DNA from: Rathayibacter caricis DSM 15933
Lineage (GTDB): Bacteria; Actinomycetota; Actinomycetes; Actinomycetales; Microbacteriaceae
DNA length: 64,000 nucleotides
NCBI RefSeq assembly: GCF_003044275.1
Contig: NZ_PZPL01000001.1
Span: 2,418,001-2,482,000, forward strand
Direction of reading: 5' to 3'
Shown piece by piece: positions 35,691 through 44,426 of the stretch (position 1 is the first letter of the stretch; the number at the start of each line of letters is the position of its first letter). The notes beneath the pieces were generated by a model. The model was not told the origin of the DNA and did no database searches. It saw only the letters and a program-made list of their open reading frames with translations. A program made the translations under genes and the position numbers.

Positions 35691-36895
35691 CGCGCGAGGT
35701 GGCCGCCGACCGCGTCGTCCTCGATCAGGAAGCCGTCGTGCCCGAACGTCGAGCTGATCACGGCGACCTCGTCGCCGTCGATGTTCCCGGGGGCGTGCGC
35801 GGCGATGATCCGCTGACCCTCGACCGGGAAGAGGCGGTCGCTGTCGATGCCGAGGACGAGAGTGGGGCTCGTGATGCGGGAGAGCGCCTCCGCCTCGCCG
35901 CCCCGTCCGCGCCCGACGTCGTGCGAGTTCATGGCCTCGACGAGCGTGATGTAGCTGTTGGCGTCGAAGCGCCGGGTGAACTTGTTGCCGTGGAAGTCGA
36001 GGTAGGACTCGACCGCGAACCGCCCGCCGCCGCCGAGAGGGCTGATCCCGGACTGCCAGCTGCGCTCGAAGCGGTCGTTGAGCTCGGAGGGGCTGCGGTA
36101 GTTGAGCAGCGCCATCCTTCGGGCGAGGGCGAGGCCGTGGTAAGGGCCCTGGCCGTCGCCGGCGTCGTAGTAGGCGCCGCCGACGAAGTTCGCATCGCTG
36201 CGGATCGCCTCGAGCTGCACGAAGTTGAGGGCGATCTGATCGGCGGTCGCGCGCGGGGGAGCGGCGAGCACGGCGAGCCGGGCCACGCGCTCCGGATGCT
36301 CGATGCCCCACTCGAGCGCCTGCATCCCGCCCATCGATCCGCCGATGACGGTGTGCCAGCGCTCGATGCCGAGGAGATCCGAGAAGAGCGCCTGCGCGCG
36401 GACCTGGTCCCGGACGCTCGTGTACGGGAAGCGGGCTCCCCACTCGTGCCCGTCCGGCGCGAGGGAGGCGGGGCCGGTCGAGCCCTGGCAGCCGCCGAGC
36501 ATGTTCGGGGCGACGACGAAGTAGCGATCGGTGTCGATGACCTCGCCCGGCCCGACGAGCCCGGACCACCAGCCGTCGGTGGCGTGCCCGCGGTCGCCGC
36601 GGCCGATCAGGTGGGAGTCACCGGTCAGAGCGTGCAGCACCAGCACCGCGTTGTCGCCGGAGGGCGAGAGCTCGCCCCAGGTCTCGTAGGCGATGCGCAC
36701 GTGCGGGAGGTGGCCGCCGGACTCGAAGTCGAACGGGCCGACGTCGACGAAGCGGCGGTTCCCCGGGTCGTCCCCGTCGCGCCAGGCTCCGGTGGCCGGG
36801 GGCTTGCCGATCACCGAGCGCAGCTGGCGCTCGGTGACGAACGCCGAAGGGACGGTGTCCTCGAGTGTCTGCTGCCAGTCCATAGCGGTGTCCAT
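35675..36895 (-). CDS. metX: Homoserine O-acetyltransferase
   Basis: A 406-residue alpha/beta hydrolase that acetylates homoserine for methionine synthesis. Landmarks: early VLHALTGDSH, substrate loop NMLGGCQGSTGPAS, nucleophile elbow GGSMGGMQ with Ser187, and a late FGHDGFLIE carrying the catalytic His. ATG 36895 is the first start; ATG 36883 is an alternative shortening the protein by four residues. It follows metY on the same strand after 141 nt that contain two hairpins. Confidence 0.95.
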   Translation of the reverse strand: MDTAMDWQQTLEDTVPSAFVTERQLRSVIGKPPATGAWRDGDDPGNRRFVDVGPFDFESGGHLPHVRIAYETWGELSPSGDNAVLVLHALTGDSHLIGRGDRGHATDGWWSGLVGPGEVIDTDRYFVVAPNMLGGCQGSTGPASLAPDGHEWGARFPYTSVRDQVRAQALFSDLLGIERWHTVIGGSMGGMQALEWGIEHPERVARLAVLAAPPRATADQIALNFVQLEAIRSDANFVGGAYYDAGDGQGPYHGLALARRMALLNYRSPSELNDRFERSWQSGISPLGGGGRFAVESYLDFHGNKFTRRFDANSYITLVEAMNSHDVGRGRGGEAEALSRITSPTLVLGIDSDRLFPVEGQRIIAAHAPGNIDGDEVAVISSTFGHDGFLIEDDAVGGHLARLLAV

Positions 36896-36971
36896 CGTGT
36901 CAGAGCGCCGCCCCGCGCCGTGGTTTGTTACGCCCCTCCCGGCGTGCGTGCGCGAGATCGCCTCTCACGGA

Positions 36972-37001
36972 CGAGATCCCCCGCCGCAGCAGGGGATCTC
37001 G
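36972..37001 (-). promoter_or_regulatory. 10-bp hairpin between metY and metX
   Basis: CGAGATCCCC at 36972-36981 and GGGGATCTCG at 36992-37001 pair perfectly with a 10-nt loop. It sits about 77-106 nt before metX and after the metY terminator, so it may control or end read-through. Confidence 0.45.
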
Positions 37002-37012
37002 ACCGTGCGCTG

Positions 37013-37030
37013 CCCCTCCCGCGGGAGGGG
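37013..37030 (-). terminator. metY terminator palindrome
   Basis: CCCCTCCC, GC, GGGAGGGG is a perfect 18-nt palindrome 6 nt past the metY stop. Confidence 0.6.
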
Positions 37031-37036
37031 AGTGGA

Positions 37037-38365
37037 TCAGGCGTTCGCGCGGGAGGCCTCGACGACCGCGCGTGCGGCGCGGAGGGCCTGGGCGAGGTCG
37101 GCGCGCAGGTCGTCGATGCTCTCCAGCCCGACCGAGAGGCGGACGAGGCCAGGGGTGACTCCCGCCGTCAACTGCTGCTCCGGGGTGAGCTGGGAGTGCG
37201 TGGTCGAGGCGGGGTGGATGACGAGCGAGCGGACGTCGCCGATGTTCGCGAGGTGCGAGAACAGGGTGAGCGAGTCGACGAACGCGCGGCCGGCGTCCAC
37301 TCCTCCCTTGAGCTCGAACGAGAGCACGGCGCCGACGCCCTTGGGCGCGTAGCGGTTCGCTGCCGCGTACCAGGGCGAGGTGGGCAGGCCCGAGTAGTTG
37401 ACCGAGGCGATGTCCGAGTGGTTCTCGAGGTACTCGGCGATCTCCTGCGCGTTCTGCACATGGCGCTCGATCCGCAGCGACAGGGTCTCGATGCCCTGGA
37501 TGAGCTGCCAGGCGCTCGCCGGGGCGATCGAGGCGCCGAGGTCCCGCAGCAGCTGCACGCGGGCCTTGATGATGTAGGCGAGGGAGTCGCCGACCGCGGC
37601 TGTGTAGACGGCGCCGTGGTACGACTCGTCGGGCGTCGTCAGTCCGGGGAACTTCGCCGCGTTCTCGGTCCACGGGAACGTTCCGCCGTCGACGATGGCG
37701 CCGCCGATGACGGTGCCGTGCCCGCCGAGGAACTTGGTCGCCGAGTGCACGATGATGTCGGCGCCGTGCTCGAAGGGGCGGATCAGGTACGGGGTCGCGA
37801 TCGTGTTGTCGACGATCAGGGGCACGCCGGCCGCGTGGGCGACGTCGGCGACCGCTCGGATGTCGAGGATGTTGATCTTGGGGTTGCCGACGGTCTCGGC
37901 GAAGAAGAGCTTGGTGTTCGGGCGCACCGCACGGCGCCACTCCTCCTGGTCGTCCTGGTTCTCGACGAAGGTCGTCTCGATGCCGAGCTTGGCGAGGGTG
38001 TACTTGAAGAGGTTGTACGTGCCGCCGTAGATCGAGGAGGACGAGACGATGTGGTCGCCCGCGTGCGCGATGTTCAGCACGGCGGCGGTCTCGGCGGCCT
38101 GACCCGACGCGAGCAGCAGGGCGCCGGAGCCGCCCTCGAGAGCGGTGAGGCGCTCCTCCACCACGGCCTGCGTGGGGTTCTGGATGCGCGTGTAGATGTT
38201 GCCGAACTCGGCGAGGGCGAAGAGGTTCTTGGCGTGCTGAGCGTTGTCGAACACGTAGGACGTGGTCTGGTAGATCGGAGTCGCGCGGGCCTTGGTGACA
38301 GGGTCCGGAGCCGCTCCCGAGTGGATCTGCTTGGTCTCGAACTGCCACTGGGCGGGGTCGGTCAT
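37037..38365 (-). CDS. metY: O-acetylhomoserine aminocarboxypropyltransferase
   Basis: A 442-residue PLP enzyme of the Cys/Met metabolism family that makes homocysteine from O-acetylhomoserine and sulfide. The PLP lysine is K211 in HSATKFLGGHGT. Other signatures are SGQAAETAA, VDNTIATPYL and the C-terminal THSQLTPEQQ that is typical of the MetY subgroup. It feeds on the MetX product encoded next. Its promoter TAGGCT is at 38423-38428 with a hairpin at the very 5' end of the message. Confidence 0.94.
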   Translation of the reverse strand: MTDPAQWQFETKQIHSGAAPDPVTKARATPIYQTTSYVFDNAQHAKNLFALAEFGNIYTRIQNPTQAVVEERLTALEGGSGALLLASGQAAETAAVLNIAHAGDHIVSSSSIYGGTYNLFKYTLAKLGIETTFVENQDDQEEWRRAVRPNTKLFFAETVGNPKINILDIRAVADVAHAAGVPLIVDNTIATPYLIRPFEHGADIIVHSATKFLGGHGTVIGGAIVDGGTFPWTENAAKFPGLTTPDESYHGAVYTAAVGDSLAYIIKARVQLLRDLGASIAPASAWQLIQGIETLSLRIERHVQNAQEIAEYLENHSDIASVNYSGLPTSPWYAAANRYAPKGVGAVLSFELKGGVDAGRAFVDSLTLFSHLANIGDVRSLVIHPASTTHSQLTPEQQLTAGVTPGLVRLSVGLESIDDLRADLAQALRAARAVVEASRANA

Positions 38366-38396
38366 GGTGCATCCAATCGGGTCGTGAAGTCGTCCA

Positions 38397-38428
38397 GGCG
38401 GAGTCCGTTCTCCGCCGCGACGAGCCTA
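38397..38428 (-). promoter_or_regulatory. metY promoter and 5'-terminal hairpin
   Basis: Minus-strand TAGGCT (38423-38428) places the start near 38415. GGCGGAG at 38397-38403 and CTCCGCC at 38410-38416 form a 7-bp stem with a 6-nt loop right at the 5' end of the roughly 50-nt leader. Confidence 0.45.
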
Positions 38429-38490
38429 GGCGTGCCGCCGCGCGGGGGCGAGGTGCCCGACACACGGGGTAATCCCGGAGAGGCGCTCGG

Positions 38491-39663
38491 TCAGCGGCGC
38501 GGGCCGCGATCCGTCGCGGCGGGCGCGTCCCGCTTCGACCCCGTGGGGTCCGCGCGCCCCGCCCGCTCCGGCCGCTCGTCCTTCACCGGAGCGAAGAGCC
38601 AGGCCGCCCGCGGCTCCACGATCTTGTGGAACACGGTGCGGGCCCAGCCGAGGGAGAGGACGACCGAGACCGCGATGCAGAGCACGATCATGAGGACGAG
38701 TGCGAGGACGCTGTCGGCCGAGGACAGGACCCCCGACTCCCGCAGCGGATAGAGGACGAAGCTGTGCAGCAGGTACACGTACATCGTCGACTGGCCCCAG
38801 GGAGTGAGGACCGTGCGACCGCGGGGGATGAGCGCGAAGAGCGCGAGCGAGAGGACGACGGCCGTGAGCATCAGGGCGAGCCGCACGAGCCCCGCCCACC
38901 AGGCGGTCTCTCCGAGCGCGTCGTACGGGCGGTCGTAGAAGAACCAGAAGCGCAGGTCGGCGGCTCGGAACGCGTCGATGTTGACGGCCATCACCAGCGC
39001 CGTGATCGCGAACAGCACGACCGCCACGGCGCGCACCGCGAGCACGCGCGGCGCCGGGAGCGCGAGCCAGCGGTCGACCAGCAGCGCCGAGCCGGCCCTC
39101 CATCCGCGCAGCCGCCAGCCGAACACGAAGAAGGGGAGGATCCCGATCGCCCGGGCGAGGGAGAAGGTCGAGTCGATGTTGTCGTAGTAGCTGACTCCGA
39201 CCGCGAGCACGACGCTGATCAGCAGGGGCCAGCGCAGCAGCGCCAGGTACGGCAGCACGAGTCGGAAGATGCCGAGCGCGAGCAGGAACCACAGCGTCCA
39301 GCTCGGCTTCGTCGGGTTGAACTCGGACTGGCCCTCGACCAGGAACTGCACCAGCGTCCAGACCGTCTCCATGATCAGGTAGGGCAGGAGGATGTCGGTC
39401 AGGACGCGGCGCATCGCCCGGGAGTTCGGCGCCCCCGCCTTCGAGAAGTAGCCCGAGATGATGGCGAAGGCGGGCATGTGGAACGCGTAGACCGTGAGGT
39501 ACACGATCAGGGAGACGTCCGAGTTGGCGGTCAGCCGCTGGATGCCGTGGCCGATGACGACGAGGGTCACGCAGACGAAGCGCGCGTTGTCCCACAGGGG
39601 GACGCGTCGCTTCGGGGGAGCGGTGACACCGCCGGTGGCGGGTGCCGGGTCGGCGGGCTGCAC
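38491..39663 (-). CDS. Acyltransferase family 3 membrane protein
   Basis: A 390-residue integral membrane protein with about ten helices, fitting the acyltransferase-3/OafA family that O-acylates surface glycans. The N-terminal signature is DNARFVCVTLVVIGHGI (the family His) followed by AFHMPAFAIISGYFSK. The late LLHSFVLYPLRESG loop is also typical. The C-terminal 35 residues are polar and cytosolic. GTG 39663 follows TAGTCT by 6 nt. Acceptor unknown. Confidence 0.85.
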   Translation of the reverse strand: MQPADPAPATGGVTAPPKRRVPLWDNARFVCVTLVVIGHGIQRLTANSDVSLIVYLTVYAFHMPAFAIISGYFSKAGAPNSRAMRRVLTDILLPYLIMETVWTLVQFLVEGQSEFNPTKPSWTLWFLLALGIFRLVLPYLALLRWPLLISVVLAVGVSYYDNIDSTFSLARAIGILPFFVFGWRLRGWRAGSALLVDRWLALPAPRVLAVRAVAVVLFAITALVMAVNIDAFRAADLRFWFFYDRPYDALGETAWWAGLVRLALMLTAVVLSLALFALIPRGRTVLTPWGQSTMYVYLLHSFVLYPLRESGVLSSADSVLALVLMIVLCIAVSVVLSLGWARTVFHKIVEPRAAWLFAPVKDERPERAGRADPTGSKRDAPAATDRGPRR

Positions 39664-39669
39664 GCGGCC

Positions 39670-39675
39670 AGACTA
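39670..39675 (-). promoter_or_regulatory. Leaderless promoter of the acyltransferase gene
   Basis: Minus-strand TAGTCT ends 6 nt before GTG 39663; no ribosome site. Confidence 0.55.
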
Positions 39676-39732
39676 GCGTTGGGGTCGACGACGGAGTCGG
39701 TGGTGTCCGAGGCTTGACGGAAGGGGACGAGC

Positions 39733-40515
39733 GTGGTTCGACGCGTCGTGGTGACAGGAGCGAGTTCGGGGATCGGTGCGGCGACGGTGCGCCTGTTCCG
39801 GGAGCACGGCTGGGACGTGGTGGCCGTCGCACGGCGCCGCGAGCGGCTCGAAGCGCTCGCCGCGGAGACCGGCGCGGACCTGTTCGTGGCGGATCTCACG
39901 GACTCCGATCAGGTCGACGCGCTGCGCGACCACCTGGAGGCGACCGGGGCGGTGCACGCGCTCGTGAACAACGCCGGCGGCGCCCTCGGACTCGACACCG
40001 TCGAGGCGTCCGACCCCGCCGACTGGACGCGCATGTTCGAGATCAACGTGCTGTCGGTGAAGCTCGTCACCAGCGCCCTGCTCCCGCTGCTGCGCCGGGG
40101 TCTCGCCGACGAAGGCTCCGAGGGCTCCGCCGACATCGTCACCGTGACCTCGATCGCGGGGCACGTCGCCTACGAGGGCGGAGGCGGCTACAACGCCGCG
40201 AAGTTCGCCGCGCACGCCCTGGTGGCGGTCCTGCGCCTCGAGCTCGCCGGCGAGCCGATCCGGGTCATCGAGATCGCGCCGGGCATGGTGCACACCGAGG
40301 AGTTCTCGCTCGTCCGCTTCGGCGGCGACAAGGCCCGGGCCGACAAGGTGTACGACGGAGTCGCGGCGCCGCTGGTCGCGGAGGACGTCGCAGCCGCGAT
40401 CGTGTCCTCGGTCGAGCTGCCGCCCCACGTCGACCTCGACCTGGTGACGATCAAGCCGGTCGCGCAGGCCGCGCCGCACAAGGTCGTCCGCGGCGAGCTC
40501 GCTCCGAAGCTCTGA
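39733..40515 (+). CDS. Short-chain dehydrogenase/reductase
   Basis: A 260-residue classical SDR. NADP-binding motif TGASSGIG is at 8-15 with Arg-rich RRRER after strand 2, suggesting NADPH. NNAGGALG follows, and the catalytic set Ser (TSIAG), Tyr and Lys (YNAAK) is complete. The end fits the YdfG-like 3-hydroxy-acid dehydrogenase group, but the substrate is not certain. GTG 39733 has GGAAGGGGA upstream. Confidence 0.9.
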   Translation: MVRRVVVTGASSGIGAATVRLFREHGWDVVAVARRRERLEALAAETGADLFVADLTDSDQVDALRDHLEATGAVHALVNNAGGALGLDTVEASDPADWTRMFEINVLSVKLVTSALLPLLRRGLADEGSEGSADIVTVTSIAGHVAYEGGGGYNAAKFAAHALVAVLRLELAGEPIRVIEIAPGMVHTEEFSLVRFGGDKARADKVYDGVAAPLVAEDVAAAIVSSVELPPHVDLDLVTIKPVAQAAPHKVVRGELAPKL

Positions 40516-40565
40516 CGGGGGCCGTCCCGTCGGGCGCTGATGTGACGCGGAGGCGCGCGACGCCT

Positions 40566-40571
40566 TAGCCT
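40566..40571 (+). promoter_or_regulatory. Leaderless promoter of the phosphoribosyltransferase gene
   Basis: TAGCCT ends 7 nt before ATG 40579. Confidence 0.6.
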
Positions 40572-40578
40572 GTCCCTC

Positions 40579-41109
40579 ATGGTTTCCGACGCCGACGACT
40601 CCGCCGCCCTCCTCGCCGCCACGGAGAAGGAGGTCCTCGGCTGGCTCGAGTTCGGCGACGCCGCCCGCCATCTCGCGGACGACGTGGTCGCGTCGGGCTA
40701 CCGCCCCGAGCTCGTCGTCGCCATCGCGCGCGGCGGACTGCTGCTCGCGGGGGCGGTCGCCTACGCGCTCGGCATCAAGAGCTGCGGCGCCCTCAACGTC
40801 GAGTTCTACACCGGCGTCGAGGCCCGGCTCGCCGAGCCCGTCGTGCTCCCGCCGCTCCTGGACGAGGCGTCGGTGCGCGGCAAGCGGATCCTCCTGGTCG
40901 ACGACGTCTCCGACTCCGGGCACACCCTCGCCCTGTCGGTGAAGCTGATCCGCGCGATGGGCGCCGAGGTGCGCACCGTCACGCTCTACACGAAGCCCCG
41001 CACGGTGCTCGAGCCCGACTTCTTCTGGCGCCGCACCCCGCGCTGGATCGTCTTCCCGTGGTCGGCTCTGCCCCCGGTGGACGGAGCGCTCGGCGAGGAC
41101 GACGAGTGA
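40579..41109 (+). CDS. Phosphoribosyltransferase (xanthine/Gpt-like)
   Basis: A 176-residue type I PRTase. The PRPP loop is [19 protein letters not shown], and an N-terminal [20 protein letters not shown] segment precedes it. The family is the bacterial Gpt/hypoxanthine-like group, but which base it uses is unknown. The last codon overlaps the GTG of the next gene, so PRTase, S51-like peptidase and ung form a tight three-gene unit. Confidence 0.88.
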   Translation: MVSDADDSAALLAATEKEVLGWLEFGDAARHLADDVVASGYRPELVVAIARGGLLLAGAVAYALGIKSCGALNVEFYTGVEARLAEPVVLPPLLDEASVRGKRILLVDDVSDSGHTLALSVKLIRAMGAEVRTVTLYTKPRTVLEPDFFWRRTPRWIVFPWSALPPVDGALGEDDE

Positions 41110-41831
41110 GCGTCCACCTGATCGGCGGCGGTGGCGGCGCCGAGCACGACTCCGACCTCTACGGCGCGTTCCTCGCGGAGGCGCGCGCCCGCGCCGTCGA
41201 CGCCGGGCGCATCGAGGGGCCCCGCATCGCCATCGTGGTGGTGCACGACGGCCTGGGCCCCGAGGCCTACTCCGGTTACGCGGCGACCCTCGCCTCCGTC
41301 GGCCAGCTCGAGCCGGTCCCCGTCCTGAAGCCCGAGGGCGGTCGCATCGACCCGTCCGTCTTCGACGGGGTCGACGGGATCCTCGTGGGCGGCGGACTCA
41401 CCCCCGCCTACCGCGACGCGCTCGAGCCGTCCTTCGCGCGGCTGCGCGATCTCGTCTCGTCGGGGACCCCCTACGCCGGGTTCTCGGCGGGAGCCGCGAT
41501 CGCCGCCGACCGCGCCATCGTCGGCGGCTTCCGCATCGGCGGCGTCGTCGTGGCGCCGGAGGAGGCGGCCGAGGAGCTCGACGAGGTGACGGTCCTCGAG
41601 GGGATCGGCTTGGTCGACGTCTCGATCGACGTGCACGCCGCGCAGTGGGGCACGCTGGGCCGACTGGTCGCCGCCGTCGAGGCGGGCCTGGTCGACGGAG
41701 GGGTCGCCATCGACGAGTCCACCGTCCTCACGGTCGGCACCGGCGCGCTGCGCGTCTCGGGCGCCGGCTCGGTCTGGCGTGCGAGCGCAGGCGAGGCCGG
41801 CGTGGTCGTGGCGACACTCGCCGCGGGCTGA
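41106..41831 (+). CDS. Peptidase S51-like (cyanophycinase/peptidase E fold) protein
   Basis: A 241-residue class I glutamine amidotransferase-like fold. The nucleophile Ser is in [11 protein letters not shown], the S51 elbow G-x-S-A-G-A, and the early [16 protein letters not shown] matches the substrate loop. Exact substrate unknown; dipeptidase-E-like or an inactive relative cannot be told apart. GTG 41106 overlaps the PRTase stop (GTGA). The TGA stop shares one base with the ung ATG. Confidence 0.78.
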   Translation: MSVHLIGGGGGAEHDSDLYGAFLAEARARAVDAGRIEGPRIAIVVVHDGLGPEAYSGYAATLASVGQLEPVPVLKPEGGRIDPSVFDGVDGILVGGGLTPAYRDALEPSFARLRDLVSSGTPYAGFSAGAAIAADRAIVGGFRIGGVVVAPEEAAEELDEVTVLEGIGLVDVSIDVHAAQWGTLGRLVAAVEAGLVDGGVAIDESTVLTVGTGALRVSGAGSVWRASAGEAGVVVATLAAG

Positions 41832-42517
41832 TGGATCTGCAGGAGCTGGCCGGCGCCGGACTGATCGACCGGGGCTGGGCGGACGCCCTCGCTCCCGTCG
41901 GGCCGGACATCGCGGCGATGGGCGACTTCCTCCGCTCCGAGACCGCGGCCGGGCGGCATTACCTCCCCGCGGGCAAGGACGTGCTCCGCGCGTTCGCGGC
42001 ACCTCTCGCCGATGTCCGCGTGCTGATCGTCGGCCAGGACCCCTACCCGACGCCCGGGCATCCGATCGGGCTGTCGTTCGCGGTCGAGCGGCACGTCCGG
42101 CCGGTGCCGCGCAGCCTCCAGAACATCTACCGCGAGCTCCGCGACGATCTGGGGGTCACGCCTCCGGCGCACGGTGATCTCGGTGCGTGGACGCGCCATG
42201 GCGTGATGCTGCTCAACCGCGTCCTCACCGTCGCACCCGGCGCTCCGGCGTCGCATAGGGGGAAGGGCTGGGAGGCCGTGACCGAGCACGCGATCCGCAC
42301 GCTCGCCGCGCGCGACGCTCCGCTCGTCGCGATCCTCTGGGGGAGGGACGCCGCCGGCCTCCGCCCGATGCTCGGCGACGCCGGCGTGATCGAGAGCGCG
42401 CATCCGAGTCCGCTGTCGGCCTCGCGCGGCTTCTTCGGCTCGCGGCCCTTCAGCCGGGCGAACGCGCTCCTCGAGGAGCGGGGCGCCGAGCCGGTGGACT
42501 GGAGCCTCGCGGAGTGA
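41831..42517 (+). CDS. ung: Uracil-DNA glycosylase
   Basis: A 228-residue family 1 UDG that removes uracil from DNA. The water-activating Asp is D70 in [10 protein letters not shown]. The uracil-binding MLLNRVLTV and the catalytic [13 protein letters not shown] loop near the end are both intact. ATG 41831 begins on the last base of the preceding stop. Confidence 0.95.
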   Translation: MDLQELAGAGLIDRGWADALAPVGPDIAAMGDFLRSETAAGRHYLPAGKDVLRAFAAPLADVRVLIVGQDPYPTPGHPIGLSFAVERHVRPVPRSLQNIYRELRDDLGVTPPAHGDLGAWTRHGVMLLNRVLTVAPGAPASHRGKGWEAVTEHAIRTLAARDAPLVAILWGRDAAGLRPMLGDAGVIESAHPSPLSASRGFFGSRPFSRANALLEERGAEPVDWSLAE

Positions 42518-42593
42518 GCCGCGGCGCCCTCGTGCGCGCCGATACGCTGGACGAGGTCCGCGCGAGCGGCCCGGGTCGACGGAGGGGATCCCC

Positions 42594-43172
42594 ATGCTGG
42601 AGGAAGAGTACGAGCAGCGACGCGTCCTGCCGCCGCACCTGCGGAAGGCGCCGCCGCCCGAGCCCGACTTCTCGTACGAGATCCGCGAGGCGCGCGAGGA
42701 GGACCTCCCCGACATCCGCGAGATCTACAACCACTACGTGCGCAACACCGTCGTGACCTTCGACGAGGACGACTCCACGATCAAGGAGTGGCGGTCGAAG
42801 TTCGCCCGCAACGTGAAGCTCGGCCTGCCGTTCATCGTCGCGGTGTCCCCGTCGGGACAGATCCTCGGCTACGCGATGGTCTCGCCGTGGTCGTCCAAGC
42901 GCGCCTACCGGTTCACGGTCGAGAACTCGATCTACCTCCGTGCGGCGTCCACGGGCAAGGGACTCGGCAAGGCGCTGATGACCGAGCTGCTCGACCGGGC
43001 GAAGGCGGTCGGCATCCGGCAGATCATGGCCGTCATCGCCGACAAGGGGGCGGAGGCGTCGCTCGCGATGCACGCGCAGTACGGCTTCGTCGAGGTCGGC
43101 CGGATGGGCCGGGTGGGCTTCAAGTTCAACCGCTGGCTGAGCACGGTCCTGCTGCAGAAGACGCTGAAGTAG
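42594..43172 (+). CDS. GNAT-family N-acetyltransferase (Pat/phosphinothricin acetyltransferase-like)
   Basis: A 192-residue GNAT. A 30-residue polar N-terminal extension precedes the fold (YEIREAREEDLPDIREIYNHYV). The acetyl-CoA loop is STGKGLGKAL, and AMHAQYGFVEVGRMGRVGFKF closes the domain, the pattern of the phosphinothricin/methionine-sulfoximine acetyltransferase group. Substrate unproven. GGAGGGG at 42580-42586 supports ATG 42594. Confidence 0.86.
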   Translation: MLEEEYEQRRVLPPHLRKAPPPEPDFSYEIREAREEDLPDIREIYNHYVRNTVVTFDEDDSTIKEWRSKFARNVKLGLPFIVAVSPSGQILGYAMVSPWSSKRAYRFTVENSIYLRAASTGKGLGKALMTELLDRAKAVGIRQIMAVIADKGAEASLAMHAQYGFVEVGRMGRVGFKFNRWLSTVLLQKTLK

Positions 43173-43230
43173 CGTCGCCGCGGACACTGCGAAAGCGCCG
43201 TGCCCGCGCGGGCCGTCGACCGCCGTTCCC

Positions 43231-43236
43231 TACACT
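43231..43236 (+). promoter_or_regulatory. Leaderless promoter of lemA
   Basis: TACACT ends 7 nt before ATG 43244. Confidence 0.6.
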
Positions 43237-43243
43237 TGTCGGC

Positions 43244-43810
43244 ATGGAATGGCTGGTCCCGCTCATCGTCGTCGTGGCCCTCGTGGTGATCCTCGCGATC
43301 TACCTCTGGGCGACCTACAACTCCCTGGTCACCCTGAACGTCCGGGTCGACGAGGCCTGGAGCGACATCACCGTCCAGCTGAAGAGGCGCGCGGATCTGA
43401 TCCCCAACGTCATCGACGCCGTGAAGGGCTACGCCGCCCACGAGAAGCAGGTCTTCGAGCAGGTGACCCGCGCGCGAGCCGAGACCCTGTCGGCGCAGGG
43501 GCCCGCCGAGGCGTCCGCGGCCGAGGACCACATGCAGAAGGCGCTCAAGTCGATCTTCGCCGTGGCCGAGGCGTATCCGCAGCTGCAGGCCAGCCAGAAC
43601 TTCCTCCAGCTGCAGGGCGAGCTCGTCGAGACCGAGGACAGGATCCAGTCGGCCCGCCGCTTCTACAACGGCGGCGTGCGGGAGATGAACACCAAGGTGA
43701 AGGTGTTCCCCAACACGCTCTTCTCGCGTCGACTGGGCTTCACGGAGCGCGACTTCTACGAGGTCGACAGCCTCGCCGCGATCTCCGAGCCGCCGCGCGT
43801 CCAGTTCTAG
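43244..43810 (+). CDS. lemA: LemA family protein
   Basis: A 188-residue LemA protein with one N-terminal membrane segment (LVPLIVVVALVVILAIYLWA) and the family's coiled-coil body (YNSLVTLNVRVDEAWSDITVQLKRR, LIPNVIDAVKGYAAHE, YPQLQASQNF). The role of LemA proteins is not settled. It stands alone, probably leaderless, and ends 10 nt from the convergent TetR gene. Confidence 0.93.
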   Translation: MEWLVPLIVVVALVVILAIYLWATYNSLVTLNVRVDEAWSDITVQLKRRADLIPNVIDAVKGYAAHEKQVFEQVTRARAETLSAQGPAEASAAEDHMQKALKSIFAVAEAYPQLQASQNFLQLQGELVETEDRIQSARRFYNGGVREMNTKVKVFPNTLFSRRLGFTERDFYEVDSLAAISEPPRVQF

Positions 43811-43820
43811 CGGGCGGCTC

Positions 43821-44426
43821 TCAGGAGGACGGTCCGGCCGTCGCCGGAACGGCCAGCGGTCCGCCGTTCAAGGTCGTGAGGTACTCCTCGAAGACGGGCG
43901 CCGGATCCGCGCCGCTCGCGACCGCGTCGACCAGGGCGCGGCGGACGAGGGCCATCACGATGGTCGCGAGCACGGCCGCGCGCGGGGTCTCCTCGAGCTC
44001 GAACCCCATCCGCTCCGCGATGCACGGAGTGAGGGCCGCCTCGCCGTCGTGCAGGGACTGCGCCCAGACCGCGCGCATCGCCGGGGTCTCGGTGAGGAGC
44101 GGGATGAGCCGCAGCGTGCGGTCGAGCTGCGGGCCCGACGCGGCGGCGGCGAAGGCGGCGCCGAGCGCCGTGCTCAGCGGCTCGTCGGCGGGGCGGGCGG
44201 TCAGCGCCCGGCCCATGGCCGCGATGGCGGCGTAGAGCACGGGACGGACGCAGTCCTCCTTGCCGCCGAGGTAGCGGTGGAAGGTGCGCAGCGAGATGCC
44301 GGCCGCGTGGGAGAGGTCGATCGAGCTCACGCCCTTCACCGTGCCGCGCTCGAGGAGGAGCCCCACGCACTTCTCGGAGAGTGCGAGCGCGATCGATCCG
44401 GAGCGTTCGTCCACCATGCCGCTCAC
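43821..44426 (-). CDS. TetR-family transcriptional regulator
   Basis: A 201-residue regulator. The N-terminal HTH reads VSSIDLSHAAGISLRTFHRYLGGKED, with the rest a helical ligand domain. GTG 44426 overlaps the stop of the glycosylase gene upstream (GTGA), so it is coupled to that gene. Ligand unknown. Confidence 0.88.
   Translation of the reverse strand: MSGMVDERSGSIALALSEKCVGLLLERGTVKGVSSIDLSHAAGISLRTFHRYLGGKEDCVRPVLYAAIAAMGRALTARPADEPLSTALGAAFAAAASGPQLDRTLRLIPLLTETPAMRAVWAQSLHDGEAALTPCIAERMGFELEETPRAAVLATIVMALVRRALVDAVASGADPAPVFEEYLTTLNGGPLAVPATAGPSS

Noticed and set aside
36896-37036. SAM or other riboswitch before metX
   Set aside because: Only two simple hairpins are present; no multi-stem core or conserved riboswitch boxes could be found.
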